Shown here: one piece after another, positions 23,365 through 31,677 of the stretch | Numbering within the stretch: position 1 is the first letter of the stretch | How the letters are laid out: each line of letters starts with the position of its first letter | NCBI GenBank assembly: GCA_035253585.1 | Contig: DATFBY010000158.1 | Coordinates: forward strand, 1-36,211 | DNA: 36,211 nucleotides | DNA from: DATFBY01 sp035253585 | GTDB taxonomy: Bacteria; Gemmatimonadota; Gemmatimonadetes; Gemmatimonadales; Gemmatimonadaceae | Direction: 5' to 3' | Program-made: the position numbers and the translations under genes | Notes under the pieces: generated by a model | Databases searched by the model: none | The model's input: only the letters and a program-made list of their open reading frames with translations | Told to the model about the DNA's origin: nothing

Positions 23365-24821
23365 CGGCGGTGTGGAGCTCGCCCGCATTGGATGAAGTGG
23401 GGCGGGTGTTGCAGCAGCAGACCGGTCTCGTGTTCCCAGATACGCGTCGCGACATCGCGGAGGCAACGATACGAAGCGCGATGGCTCGCGTTGGGCTATC
23501 CGACCTCCGACGCTACGCCGATCTACTCGGCGAAGGCGGCGCCGCCCTCGACGAGCTGGTGGCGGAGCTGACGGTGGGCGAGACGTATTTTTTTCGCGAA
23601 TCGGCGCAGCTGAACTTCATCCGCGACACGATCATCCCCGACATTCTGCGCCGCGCTGGCAATGCGCACACGATCCGCATCTGGAGCGCGGGCTGTGCAT
23701 CGGGGGAAGAGCCCTACTCGTTAGGCATTTTGCTGCACGAGATGCGATTGGCCGATCGGGCGCGGATCCTTGGAACGGAGATCTCGCGCCCGAGGCTTGC
23801 TGCCGCCAGACAGGGACGCTACGGGAAGTGGTCGATGCGGGGTGTTCCCCAGGAGATCGTCTCGCGCTGGTTCACTCTCCGCGGCGCGCACTACTTGCTC
23901 GATCCGACGATAAGACGGATGGTCGACTTCCGCTATCTCAATCTCGCGTCCGACAGCTACCCGGCAAGCAGTACAGGTGTCTGGGGCATGGATCTCATCC
24001 TCTGCCGCAACGTCCTGATCTACTTCGACGCCGACACCGTTCGCGCCGTCGCCGGCCGCCTCTTGAGCTCGCTCACCGACCAGGGCTGGCTCATACTCGG
24101 CGCCTCCGATCCGATGATCGGCGAGATGGTGGAATGTGAAGTGGTAATGACGGGGGCGGGGTTGGCGTACCGGCGTCGGGAAGCGGGAAGCAAACATCGG
24201 GACTCGGGACTCGGGACTCGGGACTCGGCTCGTGGCGATCAAGTACATCTCGCCGAAGTCCCGAGTCCCGAGTCCCGAGTCCCGAGTCCCGATGCGCTAC
24301 CTCATCCTCCCCGCTCGGAGATCAACAACGAGCTGGTCTCTTCGTACCGCGCACGCGACTACTCGCGCGCGGCCGAGCTGGCGCGGGCGGTGTTGCGAGA
24401 AATGCCTGACGAGGCGAAGGCGTGGATCTACCTCGTCCGGTCGCTGGCCAACGGAGGAAAGATCGAGGAAGCGAGTGCTGCATGTCGACAGGCGCTGGCG
24501 CGGCATCCGCACTCCGCCGAGCTGGCGTACCTGCACTCGCTCCTCCTCACGGAGTCTGGACGGCCGGGAGATGCCGCAGCCGCGGCCAGACGCGCGCTCT
24601 ACCTCGACCGCACGATGATCGTGGCCCACATCGCGTTAGGCTCGGCGCTCGCGCGGAGCGGCGACCCCGTTGGTGCGCGCCGTGGCTTCGCCAACGCTGA
24701 AGAGCTGCTCGGGCGCATGGAGCCGCGCGAGATAGTTCCGGCCTCCGATGGCGAGAGCGCGTTCCGTCTGCGCGAGATCGTGCGTGCGCAGGGATCATTG
24801 CTTCGAGGTGATGCCGCATGA
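23361..24821 (+). CDS. CheR methyltransferase with C-terminal TPR domain (WspC-like), heptamer repeats in linker
   Basis: The 486-residue product has an N-terminal CheR domain (about 1-270): 'LVAELTVGETYFFRESAQLN', the SAM motif 'IRIWSAGCASGEEPYSLGIL' and 'MDLILCRNVLIYFDADTVRA'. It should methylate glutamates of the MCP encoded two genes on. The C-terminal ~170 residues are TPR-like ('NELVSSYRARDYSRAAELAR', 'AKAWIYLVRSLANGGKIEEA', 'AHIALGSALARSGDPVGARR'), as in WspC. The linker (about residues 272-312) is encoded by heptamer repeats in inverted arrays (24177-24290). Gain or loss of one unit would shift the frame and remove the TPR part while keeping the catalytic domain. It overlaps both neighbours by 4 bp. 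Confidence 0.9.
   Translation: MTAVWSSPALDEVGRVLQQQTGLVFPDTRRDIAEATIRSAMARVGLSDLRRYADLLGEGGAALDELVAELTVGETYFFRESAQLNFIRDTIIPDILRRAGNAHTIRIWSAGCASGEEPYSLGILLHEMRLADRARILGTEISRPRLAAARQGRYGKWSMRGVPQEIVSRWFTLRGAHYLLDPTIRRMVDFRYLNLASDSYPASSTGVWGMDLILCRNVLIYFDADTVRAVAGRLLSSLTDQGWLILGASDPMIGEMVECEVVMTGAGLAYRRREAGSKHRDSGLGTRDSARGDQVHLAEVPSPESRVPSPDALPHPPRSEINNELVSSYRARDYSRAAELARAVLREMPDEAKAWIYLVRSLANGGKIEEASAACRQALARHPHSAELAYLHSLLLTESGRPGDAAAAARRALYLDRTMIVAHIALGSALARSGDPVGARRGFANAEELLGRMEPREIVPASDGESAFRLREIVRAQGSLLRGDAA
24177..24290. repeat. Inverted heptamer arrays inside cheR
   Basis: Two CGGGAAG units (24177-24190), then four perfect GGGACTC units (24199-24226), a ~30-nt centre with GGCGA/TCGCC complementarity (24234-24238, 24250-24254), then AAGTCCC and four perfect GAGTCCC units (24263-24290). 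The 28-bp arms are exactly complementary. All lies in frame within the cheR linker, coding for a Ser/Arg/Pro-rich segment. Confidence 0.93.
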
Positions 24822-25438
24822 CGGAAACTGGGCGGCGCGATACTGCCACCGTCGACTGGGCCGACATCCGCCGGCGACTCGACGACGCACGCGAGGGGCT
24901 GCGCGACACGGTACGCGTGACTCCGGAGCAGGCGCGGGAAATTCTCAACGAGCGGGCGCGCGAGCTGGCGCGATCGCCACGCCGGAGGAGCGTCGCTGCT
25001 GAGCGCGAAGTGGTGCTGTTCGCGCTCGCCGAGCAGCGCTATGCACTCGAGTCTCGCTATGTCGTCGAGGTCGCGCGGCTCCAGGATATCGCACTGCTGC
25101 CCGGCGCCGAGCCACCAGTGATCGGCGTCGTCGGTTGGCGAGGGCGGCTGCTCACCGTCATGGATCTGCGGGCGATTCTTGGACTCTCCCCGAGCTCGCT
25201 CGGCGGCTCGAGCCGATTGATCGTGCTCGGTGATGCGCGTCCCGAATTTGGCATCGTAGCCGATACAGTCGAGGAGATGACGACGGTCTCGGACGGCGCG
25301 GTGCGTGTACCCGAGCGCGGAATACAAGTGAACGATCGCTACGTGCGCGGCGTGGCGCTCGACGCAGTGTTGATGCTCGACGCAATGGAGTTGCTGCGCG
25401 TCGACGAGGACGCGAACAACGGAGAATCGGAGCGATGA
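24818..25438 (+). CDS. CheW-like adaptor with N-terminal extension (WspD-like)
   Basis: The 206-residue product has about 65 charged, helical N-terminal residues ('DWADIRRRLDDAREGLRDTV') and then a CheW domain: 'REVVLFALAEQRYALESRYV', 'PPVIGVVGWRGRLLTVMDLR' and 'FGIVADTVEEMTTV'. The extension and the place between cheR-TPR and the receptor fit WspD. Two adaptors of different length in one operon are typical of Wsp-like signalling arrays. It overlaps cheR and the MCP gene by 4 bp each, and GAGGTGA before its start could serve as ribosome binding site. Confidence 0.9.
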   Translation: MTETGRRDTATVDWADIRRRLDDAREGLRDTVRVTPEQAREILNERARELARSPRRRSVAAEREVVLFALAEQRYALESRYVVEVARLQDIALLPGAEPPVIGVVGWRGRLLTVMDLRAILGLSPSSLGGSSRLIVLGDARPEFGIVADTVEEMTTVSDGAVRVPERGIQVNDRYVRGVALDAVLMLDAMELLRVDEDANNGESER

Positions 25439-26913
25439 CGACTTCTGTCGGCCGCCGGATCGGTCAGGGATTCGCGGTCATCCTGGCACTAGTGTTGGTG
25501 GTCGCCGCCAGCGGTTTGTGGGCGCTGAATCGCACGTCGGCGCGCTACACGGAGGCTGTGCGCGCGTCGCGCAACCTGCTCCACGAGGCGCGGGAGGCGG
25601 AGTCGGAGACGCGCTACGGCGCGATGTGGTTCCTCCGCTATCAGATCACGCCTAACGAGCGCTACGCCCGGCTGCGCGACAGCGCGGTGGCAGCGGCGCG
25701 GGCGACACTAATGGGGCTGGCCGAGAGTCCCGATGCCGCCAGCACACGGGGCGCGTGGCAGACAGCGCTGGAAGCGCTCAACGAGTGGGATGAGGCGTCG
25801 CGACAATCGATGGCCGCCGCGCGCGCCGGCAATGTCGCGGAAGCCGAGCGACTGCGGACGACTGTGTCGGAGCCGCTGCTCGACCGCATCGACGAATCGG
25901 TACTCCGCGGCATCGCGGAGGCGCGTGACCGCGCCGATACGGCCGTCACGGCCGGCGACTCATTGACGTCGAACACCCGGACGGTGCTCGTCTTCGGTGG
26001 ACTCCTGGCGCTGTTGAGTGGTGTGTTGGTGGCGATACTCCTCACGCGCAACATCCGCCGTCCGCTACAGGAAACCAGCAACGTGATCGTCAGCAGCTCG
26101 AGTCAGATTCTGGCGGCCGCGACGCAGCAGGCGGCGGGCGCCAATCAGTCGATGGCCGCGGTGACGGAGACCGTTGCCACCGTCGATGAAGTGGCGCAGA
26201 CGGCGGAGCAGGCGTCGCAGCGCGCCAAGCTCATGGCCGAGATGGCTCAGCGTGCCGCCGACATCGGTCGGACGGGGCGCAAGGCCGTGGACGACTCCAC
26301 CGAGATCATGGTGGGAGCGCGAGCGCAGGTCGAATCGATCGCCGAAAGTATTCTGGCTCTTGCCGAGCAAGCGCAGGCGATCGGCGAGATCATCGCCGCG
26401 GTAAACGAGCTCGCCGAGCGTACGAACATCCTCGCATTGAACGCGGCGGTGGAGGCGGCACGCGCGGGCGAGCACGGCCGGGGATTCGCGGTGGTCGCGG
26501 CGGAGGTGAAGAGCCTTGCCGAGCAGTCAAAGAAGTCGACTGTCCAGGTGCGACAGATATTGGGTGACATTCAGAAGGCAACGTCGAGCGCGGTGATGGC
26601 CACGGAGCAAGGGACGAAGCAGGTCTCCAAGGGCGTCAAGCAGGTGCAGGAGGCGGGGGAGACGATACGCGCGCTAGCGGAGTCCGTCGGGCAGAGCGCG
26701 CAGGCCGCGGCACAGATCGTAGCATCGGCCGGCCAACAGGCGATCGGCATCGAGCAGATTCGTCAGGCAATCTCCAGCATCCATCAGGCGACGCAACAGA
26801 ATCTCGCGGCCACCAAGGAGACCGAGAGCGCCGCGCAAAACCTTACCACTGCCGGCCGGCGCATGGTCGAGCTGGTAGGCATCGACGTGCCGGCGACGGC
26901 ACGAACGGGATGA
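25435..26913 (+). CDS. Methyl-accepting chemotaxis protein (receptor, WspA-like)
   Basis: The 492-residue product has TM1 at about 13-33, a ~150-residue extracytoplasmic domain of four-helix-bundle type, and TM2 at about 182-204 ('VLVFGGLLALLSGVLVAILL'). There is no clear HAMP; a short 'TRNIRRPLQETSNVI' follows. A cytoplasmic coiled-coil bundle comes next, with the conserved hairpin tip 'ELAERTNILALNAAVEAARA' and 'GRGFAVVAAEVKSLAEQS' at about 325-365. It would control the adjacent CheA-REC through the two CheW proteins. The ligand is unknown; WspA-type receptors respond to surface contact or envelope stress, but that role here is inference. The gene overlaps both neighbours by 4 bp. Confidence 0.93.
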   Translation: MTTSVGRRIGQGFAVILALVLVVAASGLWALNRTSARYTEAVRASRNLLHEAREAESETRYGAMWFLRYQITPNERYARLRDSAVAAARATLMGLAESPDAASTRGAWQTALEALNEWDEASRQSMAAARAGNVAEAERLRTTVSEPLLDRIDESVLRGIAEARDRADTAVTAGDSLTSNTRTVLVFGGLLALLSGVLVAILLTRNIRRPLQETSNVIVSSSSQILAAATQQAAGANQSMAAVTETVATVDEVAQTAEQASQRAKLMAEMAQRAADIGRTGRKAVDDSTEIMVGARAQVESIAESILALAEQAQAIGEIIAAVNELAERTNILALNAAVEAARAGEHGRGFAVVAAEVKSLAEQSKKSTVQVRQILGDIQKATSSAVMATEQGTKQVSKGVKQVQEAGETIRALAESVGQSAQAAAQIVASAGQQAIGIEQIRQAISSIHQATQQNLAATKETESAAQNLTTAGRRMVELVGIDVPATARTG

Positions 26914-29153
26914 CGCAGCAAGATCTTGCGGCACGGCTGCTCGCCACGTTCGTGGCGGAGCTCGACGAGCAAGTGCGCACGCTGAATGCGGAGCTGCTCG
27001 CGCTCGAGTCGACGCCGGAAGATCGTGAGCGTCTGCAGTCAGTCTTTCGCGTGGCGCACACGCTCAAGGGCGCGGCGCGCGCCGCGAACGTACCGGTGGT
27101 CGAAGACGTGTGTCATCGGCTCGAGTCGCTGTTGGCGGATGCGCGCGATCGCCGAAAGGCGCTCGACCCCGCCTCCTTTGCGACGCTCTACGCGGCTGCC
27201 GACGCGCTAGCCGACGCGGGACGGCGTCTTCGCGCGGGCGAGTCGCTGGACGATTCGCCCTTGGGGGCGCTGGCGGCGCGTCTTCGTCGAGGTGAGTGGC
27301 CTGGTCGTGCCGCTCCTACATCGGTCGTTCCGCCCACCTCGCCGTCGAGCGCCGCGACTCGTCAGGCAGATCCAACGCCACCGCTCTCGCAACCGGCGGT
27401 CAGCAGCGCCGCGTCGACATCAGCGGATGACCAGGTTCGCATCCCGTCCGAGAAGCTCGACGCACTCTTGGCTACCGCCGGACAGCTGCTGGTGGGTGTG
27501 CAGCGCACCGAGGAGACTCGGGAGCAGATTGCGGATCTTCAGGAGGTGAGCGCGCGCGTGGCGGCGCAGTGGCGTCGCCACGATGGACGGATACGGGAGA
27601 CGCTGGAGCGTGCCGGAGTGCCGCGTGAAGTGATGTCGGCGGTGGCGGGGCTGGACTCCGACATTCAGCAGCTGGTGCGCGATGCGATGCGGATCGCGCA
27701 GCGCACCGCGCAGGAATCGCGCACACTCAATCTCCTGTCGAACGATGTGATGGAGCGAGTGCGCCTGCTTCGGATGCGGCCGCTCTCGGAGGCGTTCGAG
27801 ACGTTGCCGCGTGCCGTGCGCGATGTGGCGGCGGCCACCGGAAAGGAGGTCGAGCTTCAGCTCGATGGCGGCGAGATCGAAGCCGATCGCGTGATCCTCG
27901 ATGCACTGCGCGAGTCGCTCCTCCATCTCGCCCGCAACGCGGTCGACCACGGGATCGAGATGCCTGACGAGCGCCTGCGCCGCGGAAAGCCAAGGCAGGG
28001 CACCGTCCAAGTTCGCGCTGGCGTACGCGGAGATCAGCTCCAGGTTCGGATCACCGATGACGGGCGAGGACTCGATCTCAGAGCGATCCGCTCGCGTCTC
28101 ACCTCCCTCGGACGCGACGTGCCGGCCGACGATGCATCCCTGGTGCAGGTGCTGTTCGAGGGCGGTTTCTCGACGAGACGCGATGCGACCGAGATTTCCG
28201 GGCGTGGTGTGGGACTCGATGTCGTCCGGGTGACGATGGCGCGCGTACGCGGCACGGTCGACGTGACGTGGACCGAGGGCGAAGGGACGACCTTCACGCT
28301 TCTAGCACCGCTGACGCTGGCCACCGTACGCGCGATGCTCGTGGGCGTGGGATCACAGGTAATGGCCATCCCCACGGGCGTCGTCGAGCGATTGATGCGC
28401 TTGAGCCCGGACGAAGTTCGACGGATCGACGGTCAGCACGTCCTCGCCACACCAGACGGCCCCGTGCCACTGGCGACGTTGGCGCGATTGCTCGGACCTC
28501 CGCTCCCGGAGCGGGCGATCGAAGGGCATCTGTTGGTCGTTTTACTCGCGGTCGGTCGCCGTCGTGCCGGCGTCGTCGTGGACGAGCTCTTCTCGGAAGA
28601 GGAGCTGGTGATTCGACCGCTCGAGCGACTGCGTCGGCCCATCAGCCGGCTCACCGGCGCCGCACTGCTACCGAACGGACGCGTGGCGCTCGTCGTGAAT
28701 CCGAGCGCGCTCGTCAGGTGGGGTGCAATGCGAGATGCCACGACGGCACTGCAGCTGTCCGCCGAGCCGGCGCCGAAAGCGCGGCCCGCGCGTCGTCGTA
28801 TTCTCGTCGTCGACGACTCCCTCACGACGCGAACGCTGGAGCAGAGCGTCCTCGAAGCGGCGGGTTACGAGGTGCTCACCGCCGTCGATGGGTCCGACGC
28901 CTGGCGCGTGCTCCAGGAGCGCGGCGCCGATCTGGTGGTGAGCGACATCGAGATGCCACGGATGGACGGCTTCGCACTCACCGAGGCGATCCGCAAATCG
29001 CGGCTTTCCAGTCTGCCGGTCGTATTGGTGACATCGCTGGAGTCGCCGGAGCACCAGGCACGCGGGCTCGAGGTCGGCGCCGATGCTTACATCGTCAAGT
29101 CGAGCTTCGACCAGGCATCGCTGCTCGAGACCATCCGCCAACTCTTGCGATGA
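26910..29153 (+). CDS. Hybrid CheA histidine kinase with C-terminal receiver (WspE-like)
   Basis: The 747-residue product has, in order: HPt domain with phospho-acceptor H50 in 'VAHTLKGAARAANV'; a variable Ser/Pro/Thr-rich linker (about 125-170); the dimerisation helices; the ATPase domain with N343 in 'LARNAVDHGIEMPDERL', 'ITDDGRGLDLR' and 'SGRGVGLDVV'; a CheW-like domain (about 470-600); and a receiver (about 628-747) with 'ILVVDDSLTTR', D679 in 'SDIEMPRMDG' and 'VTSLES'. No CheY-binding P2 is evident. This architecture is that of WspE/FrzE-type kinases. It should phosphorylate CheB and the REC-histidine kinase encoded next. ATGA overlaps exist at both ends. Confidence 0.93.
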   Translation: MTQQDLAARLLATFVAELDEQVRTLNAELLALESTPEDRERLQSVFRVAHTLKGAARAANVPVVEDVCHRLESLLADARDRRKALDPASFATLYAAADALADAGRRLRAGESLDDSPLGALAARLRRGEWPGRAAPTSVVPPTSPSSAATRQADPTPPLSQPAVSSAASTSADDQVRIPSEKLDALLATAGQLLVGVQRTEETREQIADLQEVSARVAAQWRRHDGRIRETLERAGVPREVMSAVAGLDSDIQQLVRDAMRIAQRTAQESRTLNLLSNDVMERVRLLRMRPLSEAFETLPRAVRDVAAATGKEVELQLDGGEIEADRVILDALRESLLHLARNAVDHGIEMPDERLRRGKPRQGTVQVRAGVRGDQLQVRITDDGRGLDLRAIRSRLTSLGRDVPADDASLVQVLFEGGFSTRRDATEISGRGVGLDVVRVTMARVRGTVDVTWTEGEGTTFTLLAPLTLATVRAMLVGVGSQVMAIPTGVVERLMRLSPDEVRRIDGQHVLATPDGPVPLATLARLLGPPLPERAIEGHLLVVLLAVGRRRAGVVVDELFSEEELVIRPLERLRRPISRLTGAALLPNGRVALVVNPSALVRWGAMRDATTALQLSAEPAPKARPARRRILVVDDSLTTRTLEQSVLEAAGYEVLTAVDGSDAWRVLQERGADLVVSDIEMPRMDGFALTEAIRKSRLSSLPVVLVTSLESPEHQARGLEVGADAYIVKSSFDQASLLETIRQLLR

Positions 29154-30217
29154 CGCCCACCGCTCCGATACGGGTGCTCGTGGTCGACGATTCGCCGACA
29201 ATCCGCACCTTGCTGCGCGCCATGCTCGAGGAAGACAGCGGCATCAAGGTAGTGGGCGAGGCGGCCGATGGCGCCGACGCCGTTCGTCAGGCGGTGAAGC
29301 TCATGCCGGATCTGATCACCATGGACGTGGTGATGCCGCTGATGGATGGACTCGAGGCAACCAAGGAGATCATGATCTCGGCCCCAACGCCGATTCTCAT
29401 CGTTGCCGCGGTGGAGAACCGGAGCGCCATGGATCTTTCCTTCGACGCCACGCAGGCCGGCGCATTGGGTGTCGTAGCCAAGCCGGAGAATCCGCTTGCC
29501 GCGGGCTTCGCGGAAAAGCGCGAGGAGCTGTTGTCCATGGTGAAAGCCATGGCGCAGGTGAAGGTGGTACGACGATGGGGGTCGCGGCCGGGCCGCCTAA
29601 CGAGTCGGACCGACGGCGCGGCGCTCCCTTCCGTTTCGGCGGAAGACCGGCAGGTGGTGCTCATCGGGACGTCGACGGGCGGACCGGCTGCGCTACGGCG
29701 AATCTTCATGGATCTGCCGCGCGACTTCGCTGCCCCGGTACTGGTGGTGCAGCACATCGCTCGCGGGTTCGTGGCGGGGTTGGCGTCATGGCTCAACGCC
29801 GGATGCTCTCTGCACGTCAAAGTAGCGGAGGAGGGAGAGGACCTTTTGCCGCGCACCGTCTACCTGGCGCCTGACGATCGCCACCTCGGGCTCCGTAGCG
29901 ACGGGCGCGCTCTGATCTCCGATCGCCCGCCGATCGGCGGCTTCAGACCCAGCGCGACATTTCTCTTCGAGACAGCGGCGGAAGCGTGCGGGTCCAAGGC
30001 GGTCGGCGTCATCCTCACGGGAATGGGAAACGATGGAGTTGCCGGGCTCAAGGCTCTTCACGGCGCGGGGGCAACGGTACTGGCTCAGGATGAGCGTTCA
30101 TCCATCGTATACGGCATGGCCCAGGAGGCGGTGAAAGAAGGAGTCGTCGACAGCGTGCTTCCGCTCGAGTCGATCGCGTCAAAGCTCACCGAGCTGGTGA
30201 GCGGAGTGCGCGCATGA
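29150..30217 (+). CDS. CheB-type protein-glutamate methylesterase (WspF-like)
   Basis: ATG 29150 overlaps the cheA stop (ATGA); longer in-frame extension upstream is out-of-frame cheA sequence. The 355-residue product has a receiver with D59 in 'LITMDVVMPLMDG' and a methylesterase domain with S175 in 'GTSTGGPAAL', H202 in 'VVQHIARGF' and D295 in 'GMGNDGVAG'. The triad is complete. The receiver lacks the Ser/Thr that normally follows strand 4: CheB 'MVSS' aligns with 'IVAA' here, although the Lys in 'VVAKPE' is kept. Expected role: demethylation of the MCP, opposing CheR. A CGTTAGGC octamer (reverse, 29595) lies in the interdomain linker. Confidence 0.92.
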   Translation: MTPTAPIRVLVVDDSPTIRTLLRAMLEEDSGIKVVGEAADGADAVRQAVKLMPDLITMDVVMPLMDGLEATKEIMISAPTPILIVAAVENRSAMDLSFDATQAGALGVVAKPENPLAAGFAEKREELLSMVKAMAQVKVVRRWGSRPGRLTSRTDGAALPSVSAEDRQVVLIGTSTGGPAALRRIFMDLPRDFAAPVLVVQHIARGFVAGLASWLNAGCSLHVKVAEEGEDLLPRTVYLAPDDRHLGLRSDGRALISDRPPIGGFRPSATFLFETAAEACGSKAVGVILTGMGNDGVAGLKALHGAGATVLAQDERSSIVYGMAQEAVKEGVVDSVLPLESIASKLTELVSGVRA

Positions 30218-31467
30218 GCCGGATTCTGATCGTCGAGGATAGCCCGACTCAGGCAACGCTGCTGGCTTCGCTGCTGGAGGAAGCGGGACATGAGACCGTC
30301 ACCGCGCCCCACGGTGAGGCAGCGCTGACGCTGGTCCGTGACGAGCCGTTCGATCTGGTGATGAGCGACATCATCATGCCGGGATTGAGCGGCTATGAAG
30401 TCTGTCGGCGTATCAAGCACGAGCTCGGCAAGTACGATCTCCCCGTGGTGCTGCTGACCGGGCTGAGCGATCCGCTCGACATCGTTCGCGGTCTCGAGTC
30501 GGGTGCTGACAATTACATCACCAAGCCATACGAGCCCGTGCATCTGGTCAATCGGGTGAATCACGTACTGGCCAACAGCGAGCGGCGGAAGACGGCGAGC
30601 AAAGATGATGGCGTCCCGGTGGAGTTCATGGGTGAGCACTTCGTCATCACCGCGGAAAAGGAACAGATCCTCGATCTGCTCATCTCGAGCTACGAGGAAT
30701 TGGTGCGCACGAACCGCGTGCTCGAATCGCGCACCCTGGAAGCGGAGCAGGCGCGCAAGGATGCCGAAGCGGCCAACAAAGCGAAGTCGGAGTTTCTGGC
30801 GATGATGTCGCACGAGCTCCGCACGCCGCTCAACGCCATTGGCGGCTACGCGCAGCTCATCGAAGACGGCGTGAATGGACCGGTCACACCAGAGCAGCAA
30901 AAGAGCTTGAGTCGCATCCGAGCGAACCAGGAGCATCTACTCACGCTCATCAACGACGTCCTGAACTTCGCGCGCATGGAATCGGGCCGCGTGACGGTCC
31001 AGCCCACCGATGTTCCGGTCGACGCGACTCTCTCGGGTGCGGTCGAGCTCATCCGTCCGCAGCTGGAAGCGAAGAAGCTCAAGTACGAGTACCAGGGAGG
31101 GGACCGCGGCGTGACGGTATTCGCCGATCGGGAGCGCCTGCTGCAGATCATTCTCAACCTGCTGACCAACGCCGCGAAGTTCACCGACGAGGGCGGCCGC
31201 ATCACGCTCGGCTGGCGGCGAGAGAACGGGATGGTGGCCATCGAAGTGCAGGATTCCGGAATCGGCATCCCCGCCGACAAGCTGGCCACGATCTTCGAGC
31301 CGTTCGTGCAGGTCGAGAGCAGGCGGGCGGCTACCCGTGAGGGAGTCGGACTGGGCTTGGCAATCAGCCGCGAGCTCGCCCGAGCGATGAACGGCGAACT
31401 GGTTGCCGAGAGCAAAGTTGGCGAGGGCTCGACATTTACGCTCACTTTGCCCTCGAACGGAGCCTAG
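30214..31467 (+). CDS. Receiver-histidine kinase hybrid, output component of the chemosensory operon
   Basis: The 417-residue cytosolic protein has an N-terminal receiver with D52 in 'LVMSDIIMPGLSG', 'VVLLTGLSDP' and 'YITKPYEP'. A coiled coil of about 155-190 ('LEAEQARKDAEAANKAKSE') leads to a HisKA domain with H200 in 'MMSHELRTPLNAIGGY' and a HATPase with N319 in 'LLTNAAKFT', 'DSGIGIP', 'FEPF' and 'GVGLGLAI'. It occupies the position of WspR in Wsp operons but is a kinase, not a GGDEF protein. It could be switched by phosphotransfer from CheA-REC and pass the signal to a further regulator not in this window. Its ATGA overlap with cheB and a terminator-like hairpin after it mark it as the last operon gene. 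Confidence 0.92.
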   Translation: MSRILIVEDSPTQATLLASLLEEAGHETVTAPHGEAALTLVRDEPFDLVMSDIIMPGLSGYEVCRRIKHELGKYDLPVVLLTGLSDPLDIVRGLESGADNYITKPYEPVHLVNRVNHVLANSERRKTASKDDGVPVEFMGEHFVITAEKEQILDLLISSYEELVRTNRVLESRTLEAEQARKDAEAANKAKSEFLAMMSHELRTPLNAIGGYAQLIEDGVNGPVTPEQQKSLSRIRANQEHLLTLINDVLNFARMESGRVTVQPTDVPVDATLSGAVELIRPQLEAKKLKYEYQGGDRGVTVFADRERLLQIILNLLTNAAKFTDEGGRITLGWRRENGMVAIEVQDSGIGIPADKLATIFEPFVQVESRRAATREGVGLGLAISRELARAMNGELVAESKVGEGSTFTLTLPSNGA

Positions 31468-31518
31468 TTTTCGGAGCGTTTATCGAACGGCTGTTCGTCC
31501 CTCCGCCCCGCGCTCCGT

Positions 31519-31545
31519 CCCGAAAACATTTCGGGTCCATTTTAC
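31519..31545 (+). terminator. Terminator-like hairpin after the chemosensory operon
   Basis: CCCGAAA (31519-31525) / TTTCGGG (31529-31535) with loop ACA, then TCCATTTTA. The stem is short but followed by T residues, 52 bp after the last stop codon. A second small hairpin, CGAAC-GGCT-GTTCG, lies near 31484. Confidence 0.6.
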
Positions 31546-31621
31546 GTGTAATACTAATGAAGGGGTCCTGACCGTACTCTGACGGCCGATGTGGCTTGTC
31601 GACATACGGGCAAGCCCTAGC

Positions 31622-31650
31622 TTGACTGTCCCGTCGCATCGGTGTGTACG
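31622..31650 (+). promoter_or_regulatory. Possible promoter of the RND efflux operon
   Basis: TTGACT (31622-31627), 17 bp, TGTACG (31645-31650), 27 bp before ATG 31678. The -10 match is weak. A TTACGTGTAA imperfect palindrome upstream (31542-31551) may be a regulator site. Confidence 0.35.
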
Positions 31651-31677
31651 CGCCGCGACGCGCCTAACTGCTCCCCT

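Noticed and set aside
28268..29149. Upstream in-frame extension of cheB into the cheA gene
   Set aside because: It is out-of-frame cheA sequence, Arg/Gly-rich; the ATGA overlap at 29150 with 'IRVLVVDDSPTIR' just after is the expected CheB start.
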